Origin: Bordetella sp. LUAb4
GTDB lineage: Bacteria; Pseudomonadota; Gammaproteobacteria; Burkholderiales; Burkholderiaceae_B
Reading direction: 5' to 3'
Assembly (NCBI RefSeq): GCF_021325795.1
Contig: NZ_JAHPZX010000008.1
Span: 62,001 to 126,000, forward strand
DNA length: 64,000 bases
Part shown: positions 45,095 to 53,550 of the stretch, piece after piece
How the letters are laid out: the number at the start of each line of letters is the position of its first letter
How positions within the stretch are numbered: the first letter of the stretch is position 1
Translations under genes and position numbers: made by a program
The notes under the pieces: model-generated
What the model was told of the DNA's origin: nothing
The model's database searches: none
Seen by the model: the letters and a program-made list of their open reading frames with translations, nothing else

Positions 45095-45194
45095 GCCTTG
45101 CTGCCTTGCTGCTTGAACCGCTGCGCGCTTGCCCACCTGCCTCTGCCCGCTCGGGCCGTCGACGCTGCTCGGCGTGGTCCGGCCCTACGCGCCG

Positions 45195-45923
45195 CTAATC
45201 TTCGTCGGCGCTGCCTGGCATATCACCACCGCTCGCGATACGGCCGGTATCCAACCACCAGTACCGTTCCGGCGCCTCGATGCCGGCACCCGGCGTGTTG
45301 ATGCCGATCGCCCGCAACTGGCTGGCATAGGCCTGGATGGCAAGGCGTTTGCGCCGAGGATCGCCGCGCCCGGCGCATTCAATCGGGGTGGCGTGGATGC
45401 GCCGGCGCGCCAGTCTTCCCAGCACGCGCTGCAGGACCCCCGCCCGATAGCGATAGAGCTCATCCTCATAACCCAGCCACAATAAGCGTGGCCTATGCGG
45501 CAGCAGCAACAACGCCGCTTCCCGCACCCGCTCGTGGTCGCAATGGTGCAAGCCCAACGGCAGCGCGACCACATCCGGCATATAAGCATCGATGGTCCGG
45601 GCCAGCGCCTTCGCCAGGCGTTCCCGCCCCGGTAGCGGCGCGTACTGGCTGTCCAGGAAAGGCAGATGTTCAGCCTCGGCACCCAATATCGCCATTGCCC
45701 GCGCGTCCTCGGCCAGGCGTGCGCGCATCGCGGCATGGCTATCGTCGAACCCGCAATCCCGATCCCATTTCGTCAAGACCGGCTTGCCCGCCGGCATCCC
45801 GGTATAGACCGTCACCACGCGAGCACTAACCGCCGCCGTCAGCAGCACGCCACACCCCAGCGCCCCATCATCCAGATGTGGAGAGATCACCAGCAGCCGC
45901 CCGGCATCGAACATGGCGCGCAT
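45195..45923 (-). CDS. PIG-L family N-deacetylase
   Basis: 242 residues. Zinc motif SPHLDDGALGCG (His16, Asp18, Asp19) and the later HHCDHERV supply the LmbE/PIG-L metal site. The family removes N-acetyl groups from glucosamine-containing or other small conjugates. It is the last gene of a tight four-gene operon and starts nine bases after the glycosyltransferase stop. With a methyltransferase and a glycosyltransferase it suggests tailoring of a glycoconjugate. Confidence 0.92.
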   Translation of the reverse strand: MRAMFDAGRLLVISPHLDDGALGCGVLLTAAVSARVVTVYTGMPAGKPVLTKWDRDCGFDDSHAAMRARLAEDARAMAILGAEAEHLPFLDSQYAPLPGRERLAKALARTIDAYMPDVVALPLGLHHCDHERVREAALLLLPHRPRLLWLGYEDELYRYRAGVLQRVLGRLARRRIHATPIECAGRGDPRRKRLAIQAYASQLRAIGINTPGAGIEAPERYWWLDTGRIASGGDMPGSADED

Positions 45924-45932
45924 ACATCGGCC

Positions 45933-46691
45933 TCAAGCCGCGGCGCCGGGGACGGCAGCCGCACCGTCATCCCTGCCGCCCTCGTCATTCCTGCCGTGAC
46001 CTCGGCAGACACTGTCAACTTGCCCCCACCCCCCACCTCCCCCGCCGGCCAGGCCGATGACGAAATCGGCGAACCCGCCCCGGGCACGCGCCGCTTTGCG
46101 GGCGCTGGTGACCACGCGCGGCAGGGCGCTCCATGTAATCGCGGCGCCACTGGCCATCAAGGCCCGCACCAGTGCGACGTCTTCGCCCAAAGCCAGGCCG
46201 CGGAAGCCGCCCGCCGCGACATACGCGGGTGAACTGACCCCCAGGTTGGCACCGTGCACGTGCCGGTGACCGTCCTGGTGCCGGTAATGCGCCAGATAGC
46301 GCAGCCGCACGGTATCGGTATGCTCCGACCAATCTTCCACCGTCACGCAACCGCACACCGCATCGCAACGCAGGGAAAGCTGATCCGCCAGCCAACGCTC
46401 ATCCACCACGGAATCGGCATCGGTGAAGGCCAGCCAACGCGCGCCGGCCGCCAGCAAATGCGCCGCGCCATGGCAACGCGCCACCCCGACATTGCGCGCC
46501 TCGATGGTCAACCCGGTAACCGGCCTGGCCATGACGACTTGCGCCGACATGTCCTGGCAAGCATCCATGACCACCACGATGCGCACGTGCTCGCCGTTCA
46601 GGTCGGCATGTGACGCAGCGCGCAGCAGCGCATCCAGGCAGGCCGCCAGACAGGCTTCTTCGTTATGCGCGGGAACGACGATGCCTATCAT
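45933..46691 (-). CDS. Family 2 glycosyltransferase
   Basis: 252 residues from the ATG at 46691, which overlaps the methyltransferase stop by four bases. The GT-A fold opens MIGIVVPAHNEEACLAACLD; the metal-binding acidic motif is in AFTDADSVVDERWL, and HGANLGVSSPAYVAAGGF with GEDVALVRAL forms the acceptor side. There are no membrane helices. The C-terminal 25 residues are Gly/Ala/Asp-rich. Donor and acceptor sugars are unknown. Confidence 0.88.
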   Translation of the reverse strand: MIGIVVPAHNEEACLAACLDALLRAASHADLNGEHVRIVVVMDACQDMSAQVVMARPVTGLTIEARNVGVARCHGAAHLLAAGARWLAFTDADSVVDERWLADQLSLRCDAVCGCVTVEDWSEHTDTVRLRYLAHYRHQDGHRHVHGANLGVSSPAYVAAGGFRGLALGEDVALVRALMASGAAITWSALPRVVTSARKAARARGGFADFVIGLAGGGGGGWGQVDSVCRGHGRNDEGGRDDGAAAVPGAAA

Positions 46692-47305
46692 GCCAAGCCC
46701 TCCTTGCACGCCAGCGATGCGGGATCGCGGCTCCACACCTGCAACAGGAAATCCTGCTCCGCATGGTCCGCCAAAGGATGGAGGGCCGGCTGGCGTGCGA
46801 TGGCACCATGCACCACATGGGTATCCAGGCGACGCTCCCCGAAGGGATGCAGCCAATGGCAGGCCACGATCGTGCCGCCGGGCGCCAGGCTGGCAACGGC
46901 GCGCGCCGCCATGCAATCCCACGCCAGCGCGTCGAAGTAGTAACCCAGTTCGCTTAACACGATGAGGTCGAAGGCGTGGCGGTCCGCGACGGGCCAGTCC
47001 TCCGGCAATACCGCTCGCGCCAACGTGACATTGCGCACGCCGGCGCGGTCCAAGCGGACGCGCGCCGCGTTCAGCGCCTGCTGGCTGAGGTCGGTGGCGA
47101 AAACGTGATCGGCCCGTTGCGCCAGCGCCTGCGTCAGCACACCGTTCGCGCAGCCGGGCTCGTACACGCGGCCCAGTCGCGCGCTGGGCAAGCAGGCCAA
47201 CAGCAGGGCGCGCTTGCGCGCTTCATACCAATGCGTGGACACGCCCCAGGGATCATCCTGTTGCGCATAGAGCTGCTCGAAGTAAGCCGTATCTACAGCT
47301 GCCAT
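46688..47305 (-). CDS. NodS-like SAM-dependent methyltransferase
   Basis: 205 residues. It begins with the NodS-type motif YFEQLYAQQDDPWGVSTHWYEARK, split as residues 8-30, and has the SAM-binding VYEPGCANG (47-55) and an ATDLSQQAL acidic loop. NodS methylates the deacetylated nitrogen of chitooligosaccharides, which fits a PIG-L deacetylase in the same operon. It overlaps the upstream acyl-CoA dehydrogenase-like gene by 13 bp and the downstream glycosyltransferase by 4 bp. Confidence 0.88.
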   Translation of the reverse strand: MAAVDTAYFEQLYAQQDDPWGVSTHWYEARKRALLLACLPSARLGRVYEPGCANGVLTQALAQRADHVFATDLSQQALNAARVRLDRAGVRNVTLARAVLPEDWPVADRHAFDLIVLSELGYYFDALAWDCMAARAVASLAPGGTIVACHWLHPFGERRLDTHVVHGAIARQPALHPLADHAEQDFLLQVWSRDPASLACKEGLA

Positions 47306-48339
47306 GCTTGCTCCGCCGAAGTGAGTCGCGCGACGCCTTGCCCCAATTGCGCCAGGTCGCGTTCGGCGTGGCTCTGGCGCAGGAAGACAGGCAGATCCGC
47401 GTAGCGGCGCGCCAGCGCGGCATCACGGCAGAAGGGGGCCGGCCCCAAAGCCTTGCCGGCGGCGTCGAGCACAGTCAAGGCCGTCGCTTCGGCGGCCGCG
47501 CGTACGCGCAGGGCAAGCGCCTGCGCATCAGCCCCCCGATCCGCATCGATCGTGCGAGCGGCCGTGCGCAGCAAGCCCGCGGTCTGATGCAGGGTCACAT
47601 CGGTACGCCCCAGATGCGCCTGCGCATGCGGCTCGGCGCGGCGCGCCTGCGCGGCCGCCAGCGTGCGTGCCAAAGGCAGCGCGGCGCCATACCAGCAGGC
47701 CGCGATGCCGGCACCGCCATGCCAGAAGCCAGGACGCGAAACATAGGCGCCCGGCGCGCCGACCGGCCAGGCGGGCGTGGCATCGAAGCACACGTCGACA
47801 CTGCCGGTGCCGGCCATGCCGACGGCGTGCCAACCTTCGTCGGTCACGCGCGTGCCGGGTGCCTGCAGGCATACCGCGGCCAGCGCCGCCTCGCCCGCTT
47901 CATTGAAATAGGTCACCAGCGCATGCGTGACCCAGGCAGCACCGGAACACCAGGCTTTGCGTCCAGTGAGCGCGATGCCCTCGGCCCGTGCCACGCCATC
48001 GACGCGCGCGTCCGGCGGCTGGGCCGCCCATACGGCCCAGATGGGCACGCCCTGGACCTGGGCGCGCGCCATCCGGTCGATGCGGCCTTGTGGATCGAGT
48101 TCCGCCAGAATGGCGACGGCATCGGTATGGCCTTCGTACAGCTTGATGGCCGCAACATCCAGGGCGGCCACCTCGGCCAGGACGCGCCAGCGCGCCAGCG
48201 TGCAGCCCGCCCCCGGCAGCGGCAGGTCTCCCACCGCGCTGACGAGTGCGCGCAAGCTGCCCGCAGGGTCGGCGGGCGACCAAGTCAGTGATGGTGAGAG
48301 CGGTGCAAGCGCGCTTGCCGTTGCGGGGGGTGGGACCAC
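47293..48339 (-). CDS. Acyl-CoA dehydrogenase-like protein
   Basis: 348 residues from the GTG at 48339, chosen because AGGAG lies eight bases upstream on the minus strand. It has an acyl-CoA dehydrogenase fold, with a middle beta domain (RKAWCSGAAWVTHALVTYF, WHAVGMAGTGSVDVCFDATP) and a helical C-terminal domain ending PVFLRQSHAERDLAQLG. The usual catalytic glutamate region and several family motifs are diverged, so a dehydrogenase reaction is not assured. It leads the operon with the methyltransferase, GT2 and PIG-L genes. Confidence 0.8.
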   Translation of the reverse strand: MVPPPATASALAPLSPSLTWSPADPAGSLRALVSAVGDLPLPGAGCTLARWRVLAEVAALDVAAIKLYEGHTDAVAILAELDPQGRIDRMARAQVQGVPIWAVWAAQPPDARVDGVARAEGIALTGRKAWCSGAAWVTHALVTYFNEAGEAALAAVCLQAPGTRVTDEGWHAVGMAGTGSVDVCFDATPAWPVGAPGAYVSRPGFWHGGAGIAACWYGAALPLARTLAAAQARRAEPHAQAHLGRTDVTLHQTAGLLRTAARTIDADRGADAQALALRVRAAAEATALTVLDAAGKALGPAPFCRDAALARRYADLPVFLRQSHAERDLAQLGQGVARLTSAEQAWQL

Positions 48340-48700
48340 GTGAGTTCTCCTCTTGGAGCCAGCCCAAAGCAATCTGCGTGCCCACTTTTGGGAAAAACAC
48401 GTTTTGATATTTTGGTTACCAACAGATCATTTCAGTAATTAAGCCCGCTGAGGCAGGCGGGGCGCGGCTCTTAGGCCTGTCAGGCATGCGCGTGAAATCC
48501 GTTTGGGGGTGCTGCGCTGTCCCACACGCTACATATGGGGGACGGCATTGGCATAATCCGATCGCGGCGGATGCGCCGTGCGGGTCCCTGCGGATTGCCG
48601 GGATGACCGTCAATGGCGACGGGCCTTCAATGGCTGTCGTGGCCGTCAATGGCAACAGGCTGTCGCGGGGCTGCCGTGGCCGCCACCTGAGAGAAGAACC
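48340..48700. promoter_or_regulatory. Divergent regulatory region, operon 45195-48339 and DUF2339 gene
   Basis: TTGGT-T-ACCAA at 48412-48422 is a perfect short palindrome in an AT-rich segment (48388-48445), about 73-83 bp before the acyl-CoA dehydrogenase-like start. A possible operator. Near the DUF2339 gene the sequence repeats GTCAATGGC (48610, 48647). No gene is evident; an in-frame extension upstream of 48701 is probably untranslated. Confidence 0.4.
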
Positions 48701-51700
48701 ATGAGATGGTTGCTGGCGTTCCTGGGTTTTGTTTTCGGCGCGGGACTGGCCGAGAGCTATGACCTGCCTGTCCTGGAGCTGGCCCTGCTTTGCACGGTCG
48801 CCGGCTTCTTTCTACCTCATTTGATCAAGCGTAAGCCAGGCGCCGGAGCCGCCGGTGCAGCAGGGTACGGACAGCAGACGGCGAATCTGCCTTTGCCGGA
48901 ACGCGTGCTGCGCCTGGAGCGGGAAGTGACGCTGTTGCGGTCGGAGTTGGCGCAGCTGAAGACGCGCGTACCCGCGGCCGAGGGCGTGGCCGGCATGGGC
49001 ATGGATACGGCAGCGGACACCGCCATGGCGACGGATCGCGCGGACAAGGGCATCCCCGGCGCTCTCGCGGCAGGCGCCCCGGCGCTGCGAACCTCGGCGG
49101 ACACCGCCGAAGACGACGCGCTGCCGACCAGTGCGGATGCGCAAATATTCCCCTCCGCGACGCCCGCGCCGCGTCCCACGCCGCACGCGGATACAGGCGC
49201 CGACGACGACGATTTCGATCTGGACAGGTACTTCGATACGCCCCCCGCATCCGCCTCGGCGAACGCCGGTGCAACCGCGCACGCAGCCGCGTCCGCTACC
49301 CGCGTCGCCACTGCCACCACCACCGCCAGCGCAGCTACCCCCCGCGAGCCCGATGCCGTGGAACGCGGCGTAGCCGCCATCCGCGCGTGGCTGCTGGGCG
49401 GCAATACGGTCGTACGGGTGGGCATGATCGTGCTGTTCTTCGGCATCGCCTTCCTGCTGAAGTACGCCGCCGACAACGACATGTTCCCGGTCGAATTCCG
49501 CCTGGCCGGCGTGGCGGGCGCGGCTATCGCCCTGCTGGCCGTCGGCTGGCGGCTGCGTAACCAGCGCCATGCCTATGGCCTGGTGCTGCAAGGCGGCGGC
49601 ATCGGCATTCTTTACCTGACTGTCTTCGCCGCGACCCGGCTTTACGCATTGCTGCCGACCAGCGCATCCCTGCCCCTGATGATCGTCATCTGCGTATTGA
49701 GCGCCCTGTTGGCGTTGCGGCAGAACGCGGCCGTGCTGGCCTTCATGGGCAGCGCCGGCGGCTTCCTGGCACCGGTGCTGCTGTCGACCGGCGGCGGCAA
49801 CCACGTCACGCTGTTCAGCTATTACGCCCTGCTCAACGCCGGCATCCTGGCGATCGCATGGTTCAAGGCCTGGCGCTCGCTGAATCTGCTGGGCTTCGTC
49901 TTCACCTTCGGCATCGGCGCCTTGTGGGGTGCGTCCGCGTATCAACCGGCACTGTTCGCCAGCACCGAGCCCTTCCTGCTGCTCTTTTTCCTGATGTACG
50001 TGGGCATCGCCCTGCTCTACGCCCTGCGCCGCGACCTGGCCCTGCTGCATTACGTCGATGGCACGCTGGTGTTCGGTACCCCCTTGGTGGCCATCCTGCT
50101 GCAGGCCGCCCTGGTACAAGGCAAGGAATTCGCGCTGGCGTATAGCGCGCTGGCGCTGTCTGCCTTCTATCTGCTGCTGGCCGCCTGGCTGCGGCGCGGC
50201 CATGCCCGCCTGGCGCTGCTGTTCGAAGCCATGCTGGCTGTGTCCGTGATTTTTGCCACCCTGGCCGTGCCCTTGGCCTTCACCGGACCCACCACCAGCG
50301 CCATATGGGCGGTCGAAGGCGCGGCCATCGTGTGGATCAGCGTGCGCCAGCGCCGCCTGTTGGCACTTGGCTTCGGCCTGCTGCTGCAAGTGGCCGCGGC
50401 GTTGGTGTTCGCCGGCGTGCAAGCGGAAGTCCTCTTCCGTGGCAGCGTGCCGCGGTTGCCCGTGCTCAATGGCGCCTATATCGGCAAGGTCCTGATCGCC
50501 TTGGCGGCGCTGTTCACCGCCTGGCAATTGAATTCGCGCGGATCAGCGCGCAGGCCCGCGGCGGCGGCCTGGCGGCATGAGCTGCCCGGCGTCGGCGTGG
50601 CGATGGCCGTGTGGGGCCTGCTGTGGTGGACCTGCGCCGGTCTGTACGAGATCCACGGCTATTTCGCCTCCGTGCCTTATGTCGCCTATCCCGACGCTTA
50701 TCCCGACGCCTATCCCAACGCCTACCTCGGTGCCGGTTGGCGGTCCGCATTGAACGCCGACGTGCTGTTCCTGCTGCTGACGGCGTGGCTGGCGCATGCC
50801 CTGCGCCGCGTGCTGGACTGGCCGCTGGCACGCTGGCCTGGCGTCGCGCTGCCGCCGGCGCTGGCCGCCATTGGCGCCCTGGCCAGCCTGGCCGGTGCAC
50901 CGCTGTCCAACGTGCTGGCGCTGCCTTTGGGGCTGGCCTTGTCATGGCTACTGCTCTATCGGGAACGGGATGATTTCTCAACCCGCCTGTTGGACGCGCT
51001 GCACACCTTGTCGTTCTGGACGCTGTGCGCCCTGCTGACGGTGGAAGGCTATGTGCGGCTGGGCGACTGGGTGCCGGAGGGCGCCTGGCAATGGAGTGCC
51101 TGGGCTTACGGCTATGGCCTGATGCTGCTGTTGCTGGCCGGCCCCGGCGCGCGTCTGGCCTGGCCCGTGCGGCGGCATGCGCACGCTTACCTGATCTGGG
51201 GCGCCACGCCCTTGGCGGTGCTGTTGTGGGGCTGGAGTCTGCTCAGCGTCTTCAGCAATGGCGATGCCGCGCCGCTGTTCTACCTGCCCGTGCTCAATCC
51301 GCTGGACATCGCGATCCTGCTGGCGGCACTGGCCGGCGTGGTGTGGGTCAGGCGACTGGATGCCTTGGGCTTGCGTCCGGCGGGCAAGGCCTGCAGCAAG
51401 GACAGTCCGCTGCCGCGCACGCTAGCCGCGCTCACCGGCTTCGTGTGGATCAATGCCATGCTGCTGCGCACACTGCATCACTGGACGGGCGTAGCCTATG
51501 ACCTCGATGCCTTGAGCGCGTCGACCCTGGTACAGGCGGCGGTTTCGGTGTTCTGGACGGTGTGCGCCCTGGCCACCATGATTCTTGCCACGCGCCGCGG
51601 CAGCCGGCCGCTGTGGTTCACCGGCGCGGCCCTGCTGGGCATCACGGTGGTCAAGCTGTTCCTGTTCGATCTGTCCTACCTGTCGGGGATCTCACGCATC

Positions 51701-51796
51701 GTCGCCTTCATCGGCATCGGTCTGCTGCTGCTCCTGATCGGCTATTTCTCGCCCCTGCCGCCTCGCAAGGCCGGGGCCACGGAGGATGCGTCATGA
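48701..51796 (+). CDS. DUF2339 polytopic membrane protein
   Basis: 1031 residues, starting MRWLLAFLGFVFGAGLAESY with GAGAAG upstream. Two N-terminal hydrophobic segments are followed by a coiled-coil stretch (LPERVLRLEREVTLLRSELA), then an Ala/Thr/Asp-rich linker of about 140 residues. About two dozen membrane helices follow, starting with the DUF2339 signature WLLGGNTVVRVGMIVLFFG. An internal DAYP repeat (12-bp units at 50684-50731) lies in a periplasmic loop. The stop overlaps the DUF3999 gene start (ATGA). The pair is common in proteobacteria; function is unknown. Confidence 0.9.
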   Translation: MRWLLAFLGFVFGAGLAESYDLPVLELALLCTVAGFFLPHLIKRKPGAGAAGAAGYGQQTANLPLPERVLRLEREVTLLRSELAQLKTRVPAAEGVAGMGMDTAADTAMATDRADKGIPGALAAGAPALRTSADTAEDDALPTSADAQIFPSATPAPRPTPHADTGADDDDFDLDRYFDTPPASASANAGATAHAAASATRVATATTTASAATPREPDAVERGVAAIRAWLLGGNTVVRVGMIVLFFGIAFLLKYAADNDMFPVEFRLAGVAGAAIALLAVGWRLRNQRHAYGLVLQGGGIGILYLTVFAATRLYALLPTSASLPLMIVICVLSALLALRQNAAVLAFMGSAGGFLAPVLLSTGGGNHVTLFSYYALLNAGILAIAWFKAWRSLNLLGFVFTFGIGALWGASAYQPALFASTEPFLLLFFLMYVGIALLYALRRDLALLHYVDGTLVFGTPLVAILLQAALVQGKEFALAYSALALSAFYLLLAAWLRRGHARLALLFEAMLAVSVIFATLAVPLAFTGPTTSAIWAVEGAAIVWISVRQRRLLALGFGLLLQVAAALVFAGVQAEVLFRGSVPRLPVLNGAYIGKVLIALAALFTAWQLNSRGSARRPAAAAWRHELPGVGVAMAVWGLLWWTCAGLYEIHGYFASVPYVAYPDAYPDAYPNAYLGAGWRSALNADVLFLLLTAWLAHALRRVLDWPLARWPGVALPPALAAIGALASLAGAPLSNVLALPLGLALSWLLLYRERDDFSTRLLDALHTLSFWTLCALLTVEGYVRLGDWVPEGAWQWSAWAYGYGLMLLLLAGPGARLAWPVRRHAHAYLIWGATPLAVLLWGWSLLSVFSNGDAAPLFYLPVLNPLDIAILLAALAGVVWVRRLDALGLRPAGKACSKDSPLPRTLAALTGFVWINAMLLRTLHHWTGVAYDLDALSASTLVQAAVSVFWTVCALATMILATRRGSRPLWFTGAALLGITVVKLFLFDLSYLSGISRIVAFIGIGLLLLLIGYFSPLPPRKAGATEDAS

Positions 51797-53331
51797 TTCC
51801 GTCGCCCGTATTGCCCGGCGCGCGCACTCGGCTGGTGACCCACGCCGTCAGGGGAGCTGCCGCACGGTCTGCCGTGGGGTCTGCCGTGGGGTCTGGCGTG
51901 GGGCCTGCCGCACGGTCTGCCGTGGGGATTGTTGTCAAGGCTGTTTCCGTGGCTGCCTTCGCGGCGGTCCTCGGGGCCGCTTCCGCCGTGGCAGCCCCCG
52001 CGCAATCGCCCTCGTCCGCCACCGCCGTGACGGTGCAGCGCTATGCGCTGGAGCCGCTTGCCAGTGCCGCCTACTACCAGATCACCTTGAACGACGCCAT
52101 CTACGCGGCCAGCCGCCGCGGCGATCTCAGCGACCTGCGTATCCTGAACAGCGCCGGCGAACCGGTGCCCCACAGCTTCGACAATGCCATCGCGGCAGCC
52201 CGCCCCGCGACCTTGCGGCCGGTACGCTGGTTTCCCTTGCCCGCCACTGGCGACCAGAATACGGCGGACAGCGGGCTCAACGTCACCATCGGTCCGGATG
52301 GCGCCCTGCGCGCGGCGTCCCGACCACCGGCTGCCGCGACGCGCGCCGGCGACATCATCGATCTGGGCGCGAATGGCGCGCCACTCACCGCGCTGTTGAT
52401 CCATCTGCAGGACAAATCATGGCAAGGCCGGGTCAATATTTCCGTCAGTGCGGACCTGCGTGAATGGACGCCGGTGATCCAGGCGCCATTGCTGAAGACC
52501 GGCAGCGGCGATGCCACGCTGGCGCAGGAACGAGTGGAACTGGATGGACTGCGCGCACGCTATGTGCGCCTGCGCTGGCCGGATGGTACGCCGACGCTGG
52601 CCGGCATCGATGCCGAATCCGTGCCAGTGGATGCCACGCCGCCGACCCGCGCATGGCGCGGCGGCATCGCCACGCAAGCCGGCGCGAGCGCGGGTGAATA
52701 TCTGTTCGATACCGGTGGAGCGTATCCCGTGGACCGCGTCCAATTCGAGCTGCCGCAGGCCAATACGGTGGCGCGCGGCCAGCTCTATTCGCGCGCCGAT
52801 GCGCAAGCACCGTGGCGCATGGTGGCCGAGGGGCAGTTATTGCGCTTGCAGGCCGCGCCGGTCAGCAGCCCGGACATCGGCGGATCGGATACCCCGCAAG
52901 TGAACATGTCCACGGGTGAACAGCGCAATCCCCCCTGGGCCGTACAGCCCGATACCGACCGGCACTGGCGCCTGACGGTGGATACCCGCAGCGGCGGCCT
53001 GGGCAGCGGCCTGCCCACGGTCGACCTGGGCTGGCGGCCCACGGTCATTACCTTCGTGGCGCGCGGCGCCGGCCCCTTCGTGCTGGCCGTGGGCAATCCC
53101 AATTGGGAACCGGCGGCGGTACCTCTCGCCGATCTGATGGCAGCGGACGCCGGCGTGCCCCAGCAGGCTCGCATAGGCCGGCAACTGGCGCCCATGCCGG
53201 CCGCCGTAGCGGCACGCACGGACGACCCCGGTGCCCGCAGACGCTATGTGCTGTGGACCGTCCTGATCGCCGCCGTCGCCGTATTGGGCTGCATGGCCTG
53301 GCGCTTGTTTCGCGCCCCGCCGCATGCTTGA
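51793..53331 (+). CDS. DUF3999 family protein
   Basis: 512 residues; GGAGG (51781-51785) precedes an ATG that overlaps the DUF2339 stop by four bases. The long N-terminus carries short Ser-Ala-Val-Gly repeats encoded by 10-13-bp DNA repeats (51865-51927), then a hydrophobic signal (AAFAAVLGAASAVAA). The extracytoplasmic DUF3999 domain has YYQITLNDAIYAASRRGDLS, DLRILNSAGEPVPHS and a carbohydrate-binding-like beta region. A C-terminal membrane helix (LWTVLIAAVAVLGCMAWRLF) anchors it. It is probably a partner of the DUF2339 protein. Confidence 0.88.
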   Translation: MIPSPVLPGARTRLVTHAVRGAAARSAVGSAVGSGVGPAARSAVGIVVKAVSVAAFAAVLGAASAVAAPAQSPSSATAVTVQRYALEPLASAAYYQITLNDAIYAASRRGDLSDLRILNSAGEPVPHSFDNAIAAARPATLRPVRWFPLPATGDQNTADSGLNVTIGPDGALRAASRPPAAATRAGDIIDLGANGAPLTALLIHLQDKSWQGRVNISVSADLREWTPVIQAPLLKTGSGDATLAQERVELDGLRARYVRLRWPDGTPTLAGIDAESVPVDATPPTRAWRGGIATQAGASAGEYLFDTGGAYPVDRVQFELPQANTVARGQLYSRADAQAPWRMVAEGQLLRLQAAPVSSPDIGGSDTPQVNMSTGEQRNPPWAVQPDTDRHWRLTVDTRSGGLGSGLPTVDLGWRPTVITFVARGAGPFVLAVGNPNWEPAAVPLADLMAADAGVPQQARIGRQLAPMPAAVAARTDDPGARRRYVLWTVLIAAVAVLGCMAWRLFRAPPHA

Positions 53332-53550
53332 TTTTCCGCAGTGGGCGCTTGCCTGGGGCTGCCGCCCTTGCAGGCCCCGCTCCGGCTGCGCCCTGCCCCC
53401 CCTCGCGGGCATTCGACATCCAACTACGATTTGTCTCATTTACAAGGGATTTGAATTCTGCTGACATAGCGGGCAGCCCGACGGGCCGCCACGCGGGGCC
53501 ATTCCAGCGTGGGTCGCGCACCAATAACAACCCTCCTATCCGGACACCGC

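Noticed and set aside
45005-45301. Frame encoding Ala-Phe-Pro repeats
   Set aside because: It is a direct reading of the 9-bp array followed by sequence antisense to the PIG-L gene; no start signal.
48812-50527. 571-codon minus-strand frame inside the DUF2339 gene
   Set aside because: The plus strand has about two dozen well-formed membrane helices and DUF2339 motifs; the minus frame is Gln/Gly/His-rich shadow sequence.
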